Shown here: in pieces, positions 8,085-18,327 of the stretch | Position numbering within the stretch: the stretch's first letter is position 1 | How the letters are laid out: each line of letters opens with the position of its first letter | From: Lachnospiraceae bacterium | Lineage (GTDB): Bacteria > Bacillota > Clostridia > Lachnospirales > Lachnospiraceae | Length of the DNA: 64,000 bases | Direction of reading: 5' to 3' | Assembly: GCA_024691305.1 (NCBI GenBank) | Contig: JAILNS010000033.1 | Span: 107,089 to 171,088, forward strand | Translations under genes and position numbers: made by a program | Notes under the pieces: generated by a model | The model's database searches: none | Told to the model about the DNA's origin: nothing | Seen by the model: the letters and a program-made list of their open reading frames with translations, nothing else

Positions 8085-9014
8085 TTATTCTGCCTGCCAT
8101 CTGCCGCAAGCCCCGCAGGGCAGTACAAGGTTTGAGCCGGATATTGGTAGCCCCAGCTCATCGGCGCTTGATTTTCCACCGAATTTAGGGGTAATGACCA
8201 GATCGGTCATTGCTTTTAATACTCCCGGCTGAAGTCCGGTTGTATATGAATTTATCAGGAAGAAGAGAGGTTTATCGGATAGAAGCTCCGAGGTTTTCCT
8301 GACCAGATCATAGACACAGTCTTCGATCTTCCATATTTCTCCCTTGGGGCCTCTGCCGTATGAAGGGGGATCCATTATGATCGCATCATACTTATTTCCC
8401 CTTCTTATTTCCCTTTCGGTAAATTTAAGACAGTCATCTACGAGCCAGCGGACCTGTCTGTCGATAACGTCTGAAGAAGATGCATTTTCTTTTGCCCAGT
8501 TGACCATACCCTTGGAGGCATCTACATGGGTAACCGAAGCACCGGCTTTGAGGGCGGATACCGTAGCACCTCCGGTGTAAGCAAAAAGATTGAGAAGTTT
8601 GACCGGATTGGTCAAACGTGACATGCCACCCGATGACCCGGATCCCTCGGATCCCTCAGCTGATATTCGCTTATTTGTTTCCTTATATATAAGGTCGGCA
8701 GCCCAGTCCCAGTTGGCAGCCTGCTCCGGGAATATTCCTGTGTGTTTAAAAGCAAACGGCTTTAAGTTAAAGATAAGTTCCTTATATTTTATGCGCCATT
8801 CCTCTGGAAGGTTTATAAATTCCCATTCACCTCCGCCTTTAGATGATCTGTGGTATCTGGCGTTTGGTTTTTTCCAGCCGGGATGGGATTTATCCGTTGT
8901 CCATATGACCTGGGGATCGGGACGTACCAGAATATAGTCTCCCCATCGTTCAAGTTTTTCTCCGTCCGAAGCATCCAGTACTTCGTAATCTTTCCAGTCT
9001 GATGCAGTGATCAT
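8085..9014 (-). CDS. Class I SAM-dependent methyltransferase, RlmI/RlmK-like
   Basis: 309-residue protein of the Methyltrans_SAM type (PF10672-like), related to 23S rRNA cytosine-5 methyltransferases. It has an N-terminal beta-rich part (VLDASDGEKLERWGDYILVR), the SAM-binding motif I LLNLFAYTGGATVSAL, a motif II acidic residue in THVDASKGMV, and the motif IV DPPSYGRGPKGE. It is shorter than E. coli RlmI and lacks a PUA domain at its N-terminus. The target is probably rRNA but is not proven by sequence. The ATG has SD GGAAG. The BMP lipoprotein gene follows 99 bases downstream on the same strand. Confidence 0.85.
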   Translation of the reverse strand: MITASDWKDYEVLDASDGEKLERWGDYILVRPDPQVIWTTDKSHPGWKKPNARYHRSSKGGGEWEFINLPEEWRIKYKELIFNLKPFAFKHTGIFPEQAANWDWAADLIYKETNKRISAEGSEGSGSSGGMSRLTNPVKLLNLFAYTGGATVSALKAGASVTHVDASKGMVNWAKENASSSDVIDRQVRWLVDDCLKFTEREIRRGNKYDAIIMDPPSYGRGPKGEIWKIEDCVYDLVRKTSELLSDKPLFFLINSYTTGLQPGVLKAMTDLVITPKFGGKSSADELGLPISGSNLVLPCGACGRWQAE

Positions 9015-9199
9015 TGTTTCTTCCTATATAAAGGTGGTGTGTATATAATGTGGTATGTTTCGGTATATACACAAGATATACCTATTAATATGATTTAATA
9101 TATTCCCGCGGCCCTTGACCGAGGCACAGTTCATAATATACCATATATACAGTGTTTTTGCGAAAAAACAAAAAAATTCTGATTTTCTTAAAAAAATCC
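9015..9199. other. Intergenic region between divergent methyltransferase gene and S10 operon promoter
   Basis: AT-rich stretch with many TATA steps (for example GTGTATATAATG at 9039-9050, GGTATATACACAAGATATACC near 9062-9082). It must contain the minus-strand promoter of the methyltransferase gene. I see no gene or RNA here. Confidence 0.5.
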
Positions 9200-9228
9200 T
9201 TGCATTTCCAATATTCAGCGTGTATACT
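9200..9228 (+). promoter_or_regulatory. Promoter of the S10-spc-alpha ribosomal cluster
   Basis: TTGCAT at 9200-9205 and TATACT at 9223-9228 are separated by 17 bases and preceded by an A/T-rich UP-like stretch (poly-A runs at 9165-9197). This would start transcription near 9235, giving a leader of about 260 bases before rpsJ. Confidence 0.75.
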
Positions 9229-9234
9229 TGTTCG

Positions 9235-9493
9235 TGCTGTGACATTGATAGCTATGAAGCGTGAGGTTGCAGCCAAAAGAAGTCAAAACAGATTTCTCGA
9301 TGGCTGGTTTTCCGTGGAGCGAATGTCAAGTTAGGAAACTGACGACAAGTCACTGTACCTGGTAATAGTCCGGCAGGGCCGGAAACGACGTGTGAGTCTT
9401 ATTTTTTTGATCAGTTATGACACACACGGGAGAGTGTACAGTCACCGCTTGTTGTGCTTTCAACAAAAGTGCGAAAAGGAGGCGACTTTTTTT
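9235..9493 (+). ncRNA. Long structured 5' leader of rpsJ operon (candidate ribosomal-protein leader)
   Basis: About 260 untranslated bases precede rpsJ. Visible elements are a CCGGC/GCCGG hairpin (9370-9382), a long-range pairing of GTGTG (9390-9394) with CACAC around a seven-T tract, and an ACACAC/GTGT-type element just before the SD AGGAGG (9478-9483). The leader could carry autoregulation or attenuation; no characterised leader family was recognised with certainty. Confidence 0.5.
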
Positions 9494-9811
9494 ATGGCAA
9501 GTCAGGTAATGAGAATCACACTCAAGGCTTATGATCACGAACTGGTGGATGCATCAGCTAAGAAGATCATTGAGACTGTAACTAAGAATGGTTCTACGGT
9601 AAGCGGTCCTGTTCCGCTTCCTACCAAGAAGGAAGTTGTAACCATTCTGCGTGCAACACACAAGTATAAGGATTCGAGAGAACAGTTCGAACAGAGAACT
9701 CATAAGAGACTCATCGACATCATCACTCCTACCCAGAAGACTAAGGATGCACTTCAGAGACTTGAGATGCCTGCCGGTGTTGATATCAACGTCAAGATGA
9801 TGACCAACTAA
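9494..9811 (+). CDS. rpsJ: 30S ribosomal protein S10
   Basis: 105 residues, the usual length for S10 (NusE). The sequence [20 protein letters not shown] and the loop [18 protein letters not shown] are diagnostic. S10 sits in the small-subunit head and also pairs with NusB in antitermination. The start is the ATG at 9494 with AGGAGG 11 bases upstream; upstream in-frame codons belong to the leader. It is the first gene of the cluster and is followed by an 88-base gap before rplC. Confidence 0.98.
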   Translation: MASQVMRITLKAYDHELVDASAKKIIETVTKNGSTVSGPVPLPTKKEVVTILRATHKYKDSREQFEQRTHKRLIDIITPTQKTKDALQRLEMPAGVDINVKMMTN

Positions 9812-9899
9812 GGTAAGCGAAGAAACGAAACAGAAACAGTAAACCACTCCCACTAGAATGCATGAGTTTTCATGCCGCTGTAGGAAACAAGGAGGAAAC

Positions 9900-10583
9900 A
9901 TGAAGAAAGCGATTTTAGCGACGAAAGTCGGTATGACACAGATCTTCAACGAAGACGGAACACTTATTCCCGTAACCGTTCTGCAGGCAGGCCCTTGTGC
10001 CGTAACGCAGATCAAGACTGTTGAGAATGATGGATACAGTGCGGTTCAGGTAGGTTTTGTTGATAAGAAAGAGAAGATCGTCAACAAGGATGCGAGCGGT
10101 AAGAAGTCTATAGTTAACAGACATGGTGTTAACAAGGCGGAAAAAGGTCATTTTGACAAGGCCGGCGTAACCAGCAAGAGATATGTCAGAGAGTTTAAAT
10201 TTGAGAACGCTGACGAATATGCAGTAGGAAGCGAGATCAAAGCTGACATTTTTGAAGAAGGCGATCACGTAGATGCATCTGCTATAAGCAAAGGTAAAGG
10301 ATTCCAGGGTGCGATCAAGAGACTTGGTCAGCACAGAGGTCCCATGAAGCACGGTTCCAAATTCCACCGTCATCAGGGTTCCAACGGTGCCTGCTCTTCA
10401 CCCAGCCGTGTATTTAAGGGCAAAGGTATGCCCGGTCACATGGGATGCAAGAAGGTAACGGTACAGAACCTTACCGTAGTCAGAGTTGATGCTGATAAGA
10501 ATCTGCTGCTTGTCAAGGGTGCCGTTCCCGGACCCAAGAAGGCACTGGTTACTATCAAAGAGACAACCAGAGCAGACGTATAA
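9900..10583 (+). CDS. rplC: 50S ribosomal protein L3
   Basis: 227 residues. N-terminus [19 protein letters not shown] and the extended loop [21 protein letters not shown] are typical of L3, which nucleates 50S assembly and reaches the peptidyl transferase centre. The ATG at 9900 overlaps the last A of the spacer after SD AAGGAGG (9889-9895). Upstream in-frame codons to 9858 lack an SD. A 22-base gap precedes rplD. Confidence 0.98.
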   Translation: MKKAILATKVGMTQIFNEDGTLIPVTVLQAGPCAVTQIKTVENDGYSAVQVGFVDKKEKIVNKDASGKKSIVNRHGVNKAEKGHFDKAGVTSKRYVREFKFENADEYAVGSEIKADIFEEGDHVDASAISKGKGFQGAIKRLGQHRGPMKHGSKFHRHQGSNGACSSPSRVFKGKGMPGHMGCKKVTVQNLTVVRVDADKNLLLVKGAVPGPKKALVTIKETTRADV

Positions 10584-10605
10584 GAGGTGAAAGGAGGACC
10601 AAGCA

Positions 10606-11229
10606 GTGGCAAGCGTAGCTGTTTATGATATGAAAGGCAAGAAAGTCGACTCTATCGAGCTCGATGATGCCGTTTTCGGTGTAGAAATAAATGAACACCT
10701 TGTACACATGGCAGTTGTTCAGCAGTTAGCTAATAATCGCCAGGGTACACAGAAGGCTAAGACACGTTCCGAAGTTAGCGGCGGTGGTCGTAAGCCTTGG
10801 AGACAGAAGGGTACCGGTCATGCAAGACAGGGTTCCATCAGAGCTCCCCAGTGGACAGGCGGCGGAGTTGTATTTGCCCCCGTACCGAGAGATTATTCTT
10901 TTAAAATGAATAAAAAAGAGAAGAGAGCAGCCTTAAAGAGCGCACTTACAGATAAGGTTGCATCAGAGAAGCTCATCGTTCTTGATAAGTTTGAACTTGA
11001 TGAGTACAAGACAAAGAAGGTAGTTGAGGTTCTTAACAACCTTAAGGTAGAAGGTAAGTCACTTATAGTTCTTTCCGATACCGACAGCAAGGTAGTAAAG
11101 AGCGCAGGCAACATCCCTTCGGTACAGACCGCACAGGTAGGTACTCTGAATGTATATGATGTAGTTAACAACGGCACACTTATCGTTACAAAAGATGCCG
11201 CATTAAAGATTCAGGAGGTGTATGCATAA
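10606..11229 (+). CDS. rplD: 50S ribosomal protein L4
   Basis: 207 residues starting at GTG (SD AAGGAGG at 10590-10596). The conserved loop [19 protein letters not shown] identifies L4, whose loop lines the exit tunnel. In proteobacteria L4 represses the S10 operon through its leader; whether that applies to the leader here is unknown. The stop overlaps the first base of the rplW ATG, indicating translational coupling. Confidence 0.98.
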   Translation: MASVAVYDMKGKKVDSIELDDAVFGVEINEHLVHMAVVQQLANNRQGTQKAKTRSEVSGGGRKPWRQKGTGHARQGSIRAPQWTGGGVVFAPVPRDYSFKMNKKEKRAALKSALTDKVASEKLIVLDKFELDEYKTKKVVEVLNNLKVEGKSLIVLSDTDSKVVKSAGNIPSVQTAQVGTLNVYDVVNNGTLIVTKDAALKIQEVYA

Positions 11230-11528
11230 TGGCAGCGATCCAGTATTATGATGTGATCCTTAAACCCGTGGTCACAGAGAAGAGCATGAATGCTATGGCT
11301 GAGAAGAAGTACACTTTTCTGGTACATCCCGAAGCAAACAAGAGCCAGATCAAGGAAGCTGTTGAGAAGATGTTTGACGGTGCTAAGGTAAAGAACGTCA
11401 ACACCATGAAGCAGGATGGCAAGACCAAGAGACGTGGGATGGTTTACGGCAAGACAGCCAAGACCAAGAAAGCTATAGTTACTCTCACGGAAGACAGCAA
11501 AGACATCGAGATCTTTGCAGGTCTCTAA
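11229..11528 (+). CDS. rplW: 50S ribosomal protein L23
   Basis: 99 residues; [17 protein letters not shown] followed by [20 protein letters not shown] is the L23 signature. L23 lies at the tunnel exit and docks trigger factor and SRP. It overlaps the rplD stop by one base and precedes rplB by 12 bases. Confidence 0.98.
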   Translation: MAAIQYYDVILKPVVTEKSMNAMAEKKYTFLVHPEANKSQIKEAVEKMFDGAKVKNVNTMKQDGKTKRRGMVYGKTAKTKKAIVTLTEDSKDIEIFAGL

Positions 11529-11540
11529 AAGGAGGAAGCA

Positions 11541-12383
11541 ATGGGAATTAAGACATATAATCCGTATACACCTTCAAGAAGGAATATGACAGGCTCCGAT
11601 TTCTCGGAGATAACCAAGACAACTCCCGAGAAGGCCCTTACATATTCACTTAAGAAGACCGCAGGCCGTAACAACCAGGGTAAGATAACCGTAAGACATC
11701 ACGGCGGCGGAAGCAGAAGGTTATATCGTAAGATCGATTTTAAGAGAAATAAAGATGGTATCGCTGCTAAGGTTATCGGCATCGAGTACGATCCCAACAG
11801 AACGGCAAATATAGCACTTATATGCTATGAGGATGGAGAAAAGGCTTATATCCTTGCTCCCGAAGGCTTAAAGGACGGTATGAAGGTTATGAACGGCGAA
11901 CACGCCGAAGTTCGTATCGGAAACTGCCTTCCTCTTGAGAATATCCCCGTAGGTACCATGGTTCACAATATCGAGCTTCTGCCCGGTAAAGGCGGCCAGA
12001 TGGTAAGAGCAGCCGGTAACGGTGCGCAGGTTATGGCTAAGGAAGGTAAGTATGCAACACTTCGTCTTCCTTCAGGCGAGATGAGAATGGTTCCTATCGG
12101 ATGCCGCGCATCCATCGGTGTTATCGGAAACGGCGAGCACAACCTGATCAATCTTGGTAAAGCAGGACGTAAGCGTCACATGGGTATCCGCCCTACAGTC
12201 CGCGGTTCGGTTATGAACCCCAACGACCATCCGCACGGCGGTGGTGAGGGACGCGCACCTATCGGACGTCCCGGTCCCAGTACTCCTTGGGGTAAACCCG
12301 CAATGGGACTTAAGACCCGCAAGAAGAAAAAAGCTTCTAACAAGATGATAGTAAGACGCCGCGATGGTAAGGCAATCAAGTAA
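11541..12383 (+). CDS. rplB: 50S ribosomal protein L2
   Basis: 280 residues. The diagnostic C-terminal segment [19 protein letters not shown] contains the conserved His near the peptidyl transferase centre, and the N-terminal part has [20 protein letters not shown]2 is required for subunit association and peptide transfer. SD AAGGAGG precedes the ATG. Confidence 0.99.
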   Translation: MGIKTYNPYTPSRRNMTGSDFSEITKTTPEKALTYSLKKTAGRNNQGKITVRHHGGGSRRLYRKIDFKRNKDGIAAKVIGIEYDPNRTANIALICYEDGEKAYILAPEGLKDGMKVMNGEHAEVRIGNCLPLENIPVGTMVHNIELLPGKGGQMVRAAGNGAQVMAKEGKYATLRLPSGEMRMVPIGCRASIGVIGNGEHNLINLGKAGRKRHMGIRPTVRGSVMNPNDHPHGGGEGRAPIGRPGPSTPWGKPAMGLKTRKKKKASNKMIVRRRDGKAIK

Positions 12384-12397
12384 GGAGGAAGAAATTA

Positions 12398-12679
12398 ATG
12401 TCTAGATCACTTAAAAAAGGACCTTTCGCAGACGAGAGCCTGCTTAAAAAAGTAGATGCACTCAATGCTTCCGGCGACAAGTCTGTAATCAAGACCTGGT
12501 CACGCCGTTCCACAATCTTTCCTTCCTTCGTAGGACACACTATTGCGGTTCACGATGGCAGAAAGCATGTGCCGGTATATGTTACAGAAGATATGGTAGG
12601 TCATAAACTGGGCGAGTTTGTTGCAACCAGAACCTACAGAGGTCACGACAAGGACGAGCGCAAGTCCAAGGTTAAATAA
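12398..12679 (+). CDS. rpsS: 30S ribosomal protein S19
   Basis: 93 residues beginning [17 protein letters not shown], with the conserved [21 protein letters not shown]19 binds 16S rRNA in the head near the A site with S13. It sits 14 bases after rplB and has SD AAGGAGG. Confidence 0.98.
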   Translation: MSRSLKKGPFADESLLKKVDALNASGDKSVIKTWSRRSTIFPSFVGHTIAVHDGRKHVPVYVTEDMVGHKLGEFVATRTYRGHDKDERKSKVK

Positions 12680-12696
12680 GAAGGAGGCATACATCT

Positions 12697-13083
12697 ATGG
12701 CTAAAGGACATAGATCTCAGATAAAGAGAGAGAGAAACGCAAATAAAGATACAAGGCCCTCCGCTAAGCTGAGCTTCGCAAGGGTTTCAGTACAGAAGGC
12801 CTGCTTTGTACTCGATGCGATCCGCGGTAAAGATGTAGAGACCGCGCTCGGAATCTTAGAGTACAATCCCAGATACGCATCATCACTTATCAAGAAGTTG
12901 CTCGAGTCTGCAATAGCAAACGCAGAAAACAACAACGGAATGAGCCGTGATAATCTCTATGTCGCAGAATGCTATGCGAACAAGGGACCGACCATGAAGA
13001 GAATCCAGCCCAGAGCACAGGGCAGAGCTTACAGGATTGAGAAACGTACCAGCCATATAACACTGGTTCTCGACGAGAGATGA
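12697..13083 (+). CDS. rplV: 50S ribosomal protein L22
   Basis: 128 residues. The core [22 protein letters not shown] and the tunnel loop [20 protein letters not shown] identify L22. The long beta hairpin lines the exit tunnel with L4 and is a site of macrolide effects. SD AAGGAGG is at 12680-12686. Confidence 0.98.
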   Translation: MAKGHRSQIKRERNANKDTRPSAKLSFARVSVQKACFVLDAIRGKDVETALGILEYNPRYASSLIKKLLESAIANAENNNGMSRDNLYVAECYANKGPTMKRIQPRAQGRAYRIEKRTSHITLVLDER

Positions 13084-13111
13084 TCGGTTACCGATACGAA
13101 AGGAGAAATTA

Positions 13112-13771
13112 ATGGGACAGAAAGTTAATCCTCACGGTTTAAGAGTGGGTGTCATCAAAGATTGGGATTCCAGATGGTACGCAGACGACAAAGAGTTCGC
13201 AGATAATCTGGTTGAAGATTACAACATCAGAGAATTCCTTAAGAAGAAACTTTTCAGCGCAGGTGTTTCCAAGATAGAGATCGAGAGAGCATCTGACAGA
13301 GCAAAAGTAATAATCTATACAGCTAAGCCCGGTATCGTTATCGGTAAGGGTGGTGCAGAGATAGAAGTTCTCAAAAAAGAACTTTCCAAGTTTACAGATA
13401 AGAAGCTGACTGTAGATATCAAAGAGATCAAGAAGCCCGATAGGGATGCTCAGCTTGTAGCTGAGAACATCGCAGGTCAGCTTGAGAACCGTGTATCGTT
13501 CAGACGTGCAATGAAGTCATGCATGGGCAGAACAATGAAGGCCGGTGCTCTTGGAATCAAGGCAGCCGTTGCAGGAAGACTTGGCGGTGCCGACATGGCC
13601 CGTACCGAGTTCTATTCTGAAGGTACTATTCCGCTTCAGACACTTCGTGCAGATATCGACTACGGATTCGCAGAAGCTGATACGACCTACGGCAAGGTCG
13701 GAGTTAAGGTTTGGATCTACAAAGGTGAGATCCTTCCTACCAAATCCAATGAGGAAGGGAGCGATAAATAA
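13112..13771 (+). CDS. rpsC: 30S ribosomal protein S3
   Basis: 219 residues. Begins [19 protein letters not shown]; the KH domain has the GxxG loop in [13 protein letters not shown], and the C-terminal domain [17 protein letters not shown] is typical. S3 lies at the mRNA entry channel and contributes helicase activity. The stop shares one base with the rplP start. Confidence 0.99.
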   Translation: MGQKVNPHGLRVGVIKDWDSRWYADDKEFADNLVEDYNIREFLKKKLFSAGVSKIEIERASDRAKVIIYTAKPGIVIGKGGAEIEVLKKELSKFTDKKLTVDIKEIKKPDRDAQLVAENIAGQLENRVSFRRAMKSCMGRTMKAGALGIKAAVAGRLGGADMARTEFYSEGTIPLQTLRADIDYGFAEADTTYGKVGVKVWIYKGEILPTKSNEEGSDK

Positions 13772-14208
13772 TGTTAATGCCAAAAAGAGTAAAACGTCGT
13801 AAGCAGTTCCGCGGAAGCATGGCCGGCAAGGCTACACGCGGCAACACGATTACATACGGTGAATACGGTATCGTCGCTACCGAGCCCTGCTGGATCAAAT
13901 CCAATCAGATAGAGGCAGCGCGTGTTGCTATCAACCGTTACGTAAAGCGTGGTGGTAAGGTTTGGATCAAGATTTTCCCTGACAAGCCTGTAACTGCCAA
14001 ACCTGCCGAGACCCGAATGGGTTCCGGAAAAGGTACTTTAGAGTACTGGGTAGCTGTTGTTAAACCGGGACGTGTAATGTTTGAGATCGCCGGAGTACCC
14101 GAAGAAGTAGCTAAGGAAGCTCTGAGACTCGCAACACATAAACTTCCCTGCAAGTGTAAGATCGTATCTAAAGCCGATCTGGAAGGCGGTGCTGCAAATG
14201 AAAACTAA
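13771..14208 (+). CDS. rplP: 50S ribosomal protein L16
   Basis: 145 residues, starting [20 protein letters not shown]. Conserved [20 protein letters not shown] and [19 protein letters not shown] identify L16, which contacts A-site tRNA in the 50S subunit. It overlaps rpsC by one base and the next gene rpmC by 11 bases. Confidence 0.98.
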   Translation: MLMPKRVKRRKQFRGSMAGKATRGNTITYGEYGIVATEPCWIKSNQIEAARVAINRYVKRGGKVWIKIFPDKPVTAKPAETRMGSGKGTLEYWVAVVKPGRVMFEIAGVPEEVAKEALRLATHKLPCKCKIVSKADLEGGAANEN

Positions 14209-14404
14209 TAAATATACAGCTGAGCTGACAACCAAGACCGATGCGGAACTGGCGCAGGCTTTAACAGATGCTAAGAAAGAACTGTTCAACCTTCGTTTCC
14301 AGAACGCTACCAACCAGCTTGACAATACAGCAAGAATTAAGGAAGTCAGAAGAAACATCGCCAGAATACAGACTGTAATAACTCAGAAGGCAAAAGAAGC
14401 TTAA
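14198..14404 (+). CDS. rpmC: 50S ribosomal protein L29
   Basis: 68 residues. The helical hairpin with [20 protein letters not shown] and [11 protein letters not shown] is the L29 signature. The ATG at 14198 has SD GGAAGG (14181-14186) inside the end of rplP; an upstream GTG in frame (14189) is less well placed. L29 lies near the tunnel exit beside L23. Confidence 0.95.
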   Translation: MKTNKYTAELTTKTDAELAQALTDAKKELFNLRFQNATNQLDNTARIKEVRRNIARIQTVITQKAKEA

Positions 14405-14434
14405 TTCGCATTGTCAACGGAAAGGAGAAAAGCA

Positions 14435-14689
14435 GTGGAAAGGAATTTAAGAAAGACCCGTATCGGCAAGGTCACCAGTAATAAGATGGATAAGACCGTT
14501 GTTGTTGCAATCGAGGATCATGTTAAGCATCCTCTTTATAATAAGATCGTGAAGAGGACATACAAGCTCAAAGCTCATGACGAAAACAATGAGTGCAACA
14601 TAGGCGATACCGTTAAGGTTATGGAGACAAGACCTCTGTCCAAAGATAAGAGATGGAGACTTGTTGAGATCGTAGAGAGAGCAAAATAA
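14435..14689 (+). CDS. rpsQ: 30S ribosomal protein S17
   Basis: 84 residues from GTG at 14435 (SD AAAGGAG at 14421-14427, seven bases away). Sequence [20 protein letters not shown] is the usual S17 start, so the longer frame back to the TTG at 14411 is not used. The OB-fold includes [20 protein letters not shown]17 is a primary 16S rRNA binder. Confidence 0.96.
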   Translation: MERNLRKTRIGKVTSNKMDKTVVVAIEDHVKHPLYNKIVKRTYKLKAHDENNECNIGDTVKVMETRPLSKDKRWRLVEIVERAK

Positions 14690-14701
14690 GGAGAGTTAAT
14701 C

Positions 14702-15070
14702 ATGATTCAACAGGAAAGCAGACTAAAGGTAGCTGATAACACCGGTGCCAAAGAGCTTCTCTGCATCAGAGTTACCGGCGGATCAACCAGAAGATATGCA
14801 AATATCGGTGATGTTATCGTAGCTACTGTTAAAGATGCAACACCCGGCGGCGTTGTTAAAAAGGGTGAAGTTGTCAAAGCAGTCGTAGTTCGTACCGTTA
14901 AGGGCGCACACCGTAAAGACGGCTCATACATCAGATTTGACGAGAATGCTGCCGTTATTATCAGGGATGACAAGACTCCCAGAGGTACACGTATTTTTGG
15001 ACCCGTAGCAAGAGAACTTCGTGACAAGCAGTTCATGAAAATAGTTTCACTTGCTCCCGAAGTATTATAA
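14702..15070 (+). CDS. rplN: 50S ribosomal protein L14
   Basis: 122 residues, the canonical length. [20 protein letters not shown] and the C-terminal [19 protein letters not shown] are diagnostic. L14 forms an intersubunit bridge and is the docking site of the silencing factor RsfS. It begins 12 bases after rpsQ. Confidence 0.99.
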   Translation: MIQQESRLKVADNTGAKELLCIRVTGGSTRRYANIGDVIVATVKDATPGGVVKKGEVVKAVVVRTVKGAHRKDGSYIRFDENAAVIIRDDKTPRGTRIFGPVARELRDKQFMKIVSLAPEVL

Positions 15071-15082
15071 GGAGGACTTGTA

Positions 15083-15394
15083 ATGGCAACTTGTAAGATA
15101 AAAAAGGGTGATACCGTAAAGGTCATCGCCGGAAAAGATAAAGACAGAGAGGGCAAAGTTCTCTCGGTTGATCCCGCTAAGGGCAAGGTTGTCGTAGAAG
15201 GTATCAACATGATGACAAAGCATGAGAAACCTTCAGCAGCAAATGCAAACGGCGGTATCGTACAGAAGGAAGCACCCCTTGATATTTCCAACGTAATGTA
15301 TATGTATAAGGGCAAGGCAACAAGAGTTGGATTTGAGATCAAGGATGGCAAAAAAGTCCGCGTAGCCAAGTCTACCGGTGATGTCATTGATTGA
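15083..15394 (+). CDS. rplX: 50S ribosomal protein L24
   Basis: 103 residues with the KOW motif in [21 protein letters not shown]24 initiates 50S assembly near the 5' end of 23S rRNA. SD AAGGAGG precedes the ATG; rplE begins 20 bases downstream of the stop. Confidence 0.98.
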   Translation: MATCKIKKGDTVKVIAGKDKDREGKVLSVDPAKGKVVVEGINMMTKHEKPSAANANGGIVQKEAPLDISNVMYMYKGKATRVGFEIKDGKKVRVAKSTGDVID

Positions 15395-15414
15395 TGATAT
15401 TAGGAGGTAAGAAA

Positions 15415-15957
15415 TTGAGCAGCAGACTTAAAGAAACATATAAAAATGAGATCATGGATGCCATGACATCCAAGTTTGGCTACAAAAATGTTATGCAGGT
15501 TCCCAAGATCGACAAGATCGTTGTTAACATGGGCGTAGGCGAAGCTAAGGACAATGCTAAGGTTCTTGAAGGAGCCGTAGCAGATATGGAAACAATCACA
15601 GGACAGAAGGCAGTCATCACTCGTGCCAAGAACTCTATTGCAAACTTCAAGATAAGAGAAGGTATGGCTATCGGTTGCAAGACTACCTTAAGGGGCGACA
15701 AGATGTATGAGTTTTTGGATCGTCTGGTCAATCTGGCACTGCCCCGTGTACGTGACTTCAGAGGTGTAGATCCTAACTCTTTCGATGGCAGAGGAAACTA
15801 TGCACTCGGTATCAAAGAGCAGTTGATCTTCCCTGAGATCGAGTATGACAAGGTTGATAAGGTCAGAGGTATGGATATCATCATCGTTACCACTGCCCAG
15901 ACAGATGAAGAGGCAAGAGAACTTTTGAGACTCTTCGGTATGCCGTTTGCCAGATAA
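15415..15957 (+). CDS. rplE: 50S ribosomal protein L5
   Basis: 180 residues from a TTG start at 15415. The strong SD AGGAGGT (15402-15408) lies seven bases from it, whereas the ATG codons at 15391-15396 lie before this SD, so TTG is the likely start and yields the normal L5 length and N-terminus ([16 protein letters not shown]). Conserved [20 protein letters not shown] and [19 protein letters not shown] follow. L5 binds 5S rRNA and P-site tRNA. Confidence 0.97.
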   Translation: MSSRLKETYKNEIMDAMTSKFGYKNVMQVPKIDKIVVNMGVGEAKDNAKVLEGAVADMETITGQKAVITRAKNSIANFKIREGMAIGCKTTLRGDKMYEFLDRLVNLALPRVRDFRGVDPNSFDGRGNYALGIKEQLIFPEIEYDKVDKVRGMDIIIVTTAQTDEEARELLRLFGMPFAR

Positions 15958-15968
15958 GGAGGAATTTC

Positions 15969-16154
15969 ATGGCTAAAACATCTATGAAAGTTAAACAGCA
16001 GCGTAAGCCCAAATTCTCTACAAGAGAATATACCCGCTGTAGAATTTGCGGTCGCCCGCATTCAGTACTTAGAAAATACGGAATCTGCAGAGTTTGCTTC
16101 CGTGAACTGGCTTACAAGGGACAGATACCCGGTGTAAAGAAAGCCAGCTGGTAA
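15969..16154 (+). CDS. rpsN: 30S ribosomal protein S14, zinc-binding type (S14Z)
   Basis: 61 residues, the short zinc-ribbon form with two CxxC pairs (CRICGRP and CRVCFREL). This is the zinc-containing version typical of Gram-positive bacteria. In several Firmicutes a zinc-free paralogue replaces it under zinc starvation; none is seen in this window. SD AAGGAGG precedes the ATG. Confidence 0.98.
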   Translation: MAKTSMKVKQQRKPKFSTREYTRCRICGRPHSVLRKYGICRVCFRELAYKGQIPGVKKASW

Positions 16155-16191
16155 ACTCGTAAGTAAAGAATAGTTAAGGAGGCAAAATCAA

Positions 16192-16593
16192 ATGACAATG
16201 AGCGATCCTATTGCAGATATGCTTACCAGAATCCGTAATGCAAATACTGCAAAACATGATACGGTTGACGTTCCTTCGTCAAAGATGAAGCAGGCTATCG
16301 CCGATATTCTTCTTGAAGAAGGTTATATCAAAAAGTATGAGCTGGTTGATGCCGGCAGTTTCAAGAATATCCACATCACACTTAAGTACGGTGAGGATAA
16401 GAATGATAAGATAATAAGCGGTATCAAGAGGATATCCAAGCCCGGTCTGCGTGTATATGCAGGCAAGGATGAACTTCCTAAAGTGCTTGGCGGACTCGGT
16501 ATTGCGATAATATCAACAAACCAGGGCGTTGTTACCGACAAGAAGGCAAGAGAACTTCAGGTCGGTGGTGAAGTATTAGCCTTTGTTTGGTAA
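16192..16593 (+). CDS. rpsH: 30S ribosomal protein S8
   Basis: 133 residues starting [19 protein letters not shown], with the C-terminal [23 protein letters not shown]8 is a primary 16S rRNA binder and, in E. coli, the repressor of the spc operon. SD AAGGAGG is at 16177-16183. A 61-base gap precedes rplF. Confidence 0.99.
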   Translation: MTMSDPIADMLTRIRNANTAKHDTVDVPSSKMKQAIADILLEEGYIKKYELVDAGSFKNIHITLKYGEDKNDKIISGIKRISKPGLRVYAGKDELPKVLGGLGIAIISTNQGVVTDKKARELQVGGEVLAFVW

Positions 16594-16654
16594 TTAAGCC
16601 ACGAAATACAATTATGTATTTTGAACAGATTAAAAATATTTAGGAGGTACGGGC

Positions 16655-17197
16655 ATGTCACGTATAGGAAGAATGCCAATCGCCATACCTGCGGGTGTTA
16701 ACGTAGATGTGGCAGAAAATAACACTGTGACTGTAAAGGGTCCCAAAGGGGAGCTTAAAAGAACACTTCCCTCTGAGATGGAGATCAAGATGGAGGACGG
16801 TCAGCTTACCGTCGCTCGTCCCAACGATCTTAAGAAGATGAAATCATTACACGGTCTTACAAGAACACTGATCAACAACATGATCGTAGGTGTGACCGAT
16901 GGTTATGAGAAGAAGCTCGAGGTAAACGGTGTAGGTTACAGAGCATCCAAGTCAGGTAAGACACTGACCCTGAATCTGGGTTACTCTCATCCTGTAGAGA
17001 TGACTGACCCTGAAGGTATCGAGACTGTTTTGGAAGGTCAGAATATCATCATAGTCAAGGGCATCGATAAGGAAAAAGTAGGACAGTTTGCAGCAGAGAT
17101 CAGAGACAAGAGAAGACCTGAACCTTACAAGGGCAAGGGTATCAAGTATGCTGATGAGACTATCCGTCGCAAAGCCGGTAAAGCCGGTAAGAAATAA
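16655..17197 (+). CDS. rplF: 50S ribosomal protein L6
   Basis: 180 residues. Two homologous RNA-binding domains: the first begins [18 protein letters not shown], and the C-terminal signature is [18 protein letters not shown]6 lies near the factor-binding site. SD AGGAGGT precedes the ATG. Confidence 0.99.
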   Translation: MSRIGRMPIAIPAGVNVDVAENNTVTVKGPKGELKRTLPSEMEIKMEDGQLTVARPNDLKKMKSLHGLTRTLINNMIVGVTDGYEKKLEVNGVGYRASKSGKTLTLNLGYSHPVEMTDPEGIETVLEGQNIIIVKGIDKEKVGQFAAEIRDKRRPEPYKGKGIKYADETIRRKAGKAGKK

Positions 17198-17217
17198 TAG
17201 ATAAGGAGAGTATAAAG

Positions 17218-17586
17218 ATGGTCAGGAAAGAATCAAGACAAGAAATCCGTGCTAAGAAGCACAGAAGAATGCGTAACCATTTAAGCGGCACAGCAGCAAG
17301 ACCGAGACTGGCAGTATTCAGAAGCAACCAGCATATGTATGCTCAAATTATCGACGACACTGCAGGTAATACACTCGTTTCCGCTTCCACTCTTGAAAAA
17401 GAGGTACAGGCTGAACTTAAGAAGACAAATGATGTCGAAGCGGCAGCTTACCTTGGATCCGTTATCGGCAAGAGAGCCGTAGATGCGGGTATCAAAGAAG
17501 TAGTATTCGACAGAGGCGGCTTTATATATCAGGGCAAGATCGCAGCACTCGCTGAGGCAGCCAGAGAAGCCGGACTGGAATTCTAA
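17218..17586 (+). CDS. rplR: 50S ribosomal protein L18
   Basis: 122 residues with [20 protein letters not shown] and [21 protein letters not shown]18 binds 5S rRNA with L5 and L25 family proteins. SD AAGGAG lies before the ATG; rpsE begins 16 bases after the stop. Confidence 0.99.
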   Translation: MVRKESRQEIRAKKHRRMRNHLSGTAARPRLAVFRSNQHMYAQIIDDTAGNTLVSASTLEKEVQAELKKTNDVEAAAYLGSVIGKRAVDAGIKEVVFDRGGFIYQGKIAALAEAAREAGLEF

Positions 17587-17602
17587 GAGGAAGGAGACGA
17601 TA

Positions 17603-18112
17603 ATGAAACACACTATCATAGATGCTAGTCAGTTAGAGTTAAATGATAAAGTTGTTGCCATAAAGCGTGTTACCAAGACCGTTAAAGGTGGACGTAGCAT
17701 GAGATTTACAGCTCTCGTAGTTGTTGGTGACGGCAACGGTCATGTAGGCGCAGGCTTAGGTAAGGCAGTGGAAATACCTGAAGCTATCCGTAAGGGAAAA
17801 GAGGATGCAGTTAAGCACCTTGTAGAGGTTGCTATGGATGAGAACTCATCACTGACTCATGATACAATAGGTAAATACGGTTCGGCTAACGTTCTGTTAA
17901 AGAAAGCTCCCGAAGGTACAGGTATCATCGCAGGTGGTCCTGCCCGTGTTGTATGTGAGCTTGCTGGAATCAGAAATATCCGTACCAAGTCCCTGGGATC
18001 TAACAACAAGCAGAATGTAGTCCTTGCAACAATTCAGGGTCTTACATCGCTTATGACTCCTGAGGATGTAGCCAGGAAGCGCGGCAAATCCGTTGCCGAG
18101 ATCCTGGGCTGA
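17603..18112 (+). CDS. rpsE: 30S ribosomal protein S5
   Basis: 169 residues. N-terminal dsRBD-like domain with [20 protein letters not shown], then [21 protein letters not shown]5 lies at the mRNA entry site and affects decoding accuracy. SD AAGGAG precedes the ATG at 17603. Confidence 0.99.
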   Translation: MKHTIIDASQLELNDKVVAIKRVTKTVKGGRSMRFTALVVVGDGNGHVGAGLGKAVEIPEAIRKGKEDAVKHLVEVAMDENSSLTHDTIGKYGSANVLLKKAPEGTGIIAGGPARVVCELAGIRNIRTKSLGSNNKQNVVLATIQGLTSLMTPEDVARKRGKSVAEILG

Positions 18113-18126
18113 GAAAGGAGTAAACA

Positions 18127-18327
18127 ATGGCCGGAAAGAAAAAAGCAGCAACTATAAAGGTTACTCTTGTGAAGTCACCTATAGGTGCTATTCCCAAGCA
18201 GAGAGCTACAGTTGAAGCTATGGGACTTCATAAATTACACCAGACAGTAGAATTACCTGACAACGACGCTACAAGAGGTCAGATCAAGAAGGTTTGTCAT
18301 TTAGTCGCAGTAGAGGAGGAAGCATAA
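18127..18327 (+). CDS. rpmD: 50S ribosomal protein L30
   Basis: 66 residues with [20 protein letters not shown] and [14 protein letters not shown], the L30 signature. Its TAA shares the final A with the rplO start codon. Confidence 0.98.
   Translation: MAGKKKAATIKVTLVKSPIGAIPKQRATVEAMGLHKLHQTVELPDNDATRGQIKKVCHLVAVEEEA

Noticed and set aside
8026..8232. Short reading frames of Tyr/Ile/Cys/Val repeats at 7918-8232
   Set aside because: They are by-products of the TA/TG tract and have no SD or conserved feature.
14707..15387. 226-residue minus-strand reading frame opposite rplN-rplX
   Set aside because: Antisense shadow of two certain ribosomal genes with Thr/Ser/Leu-rich low-complexity composition.
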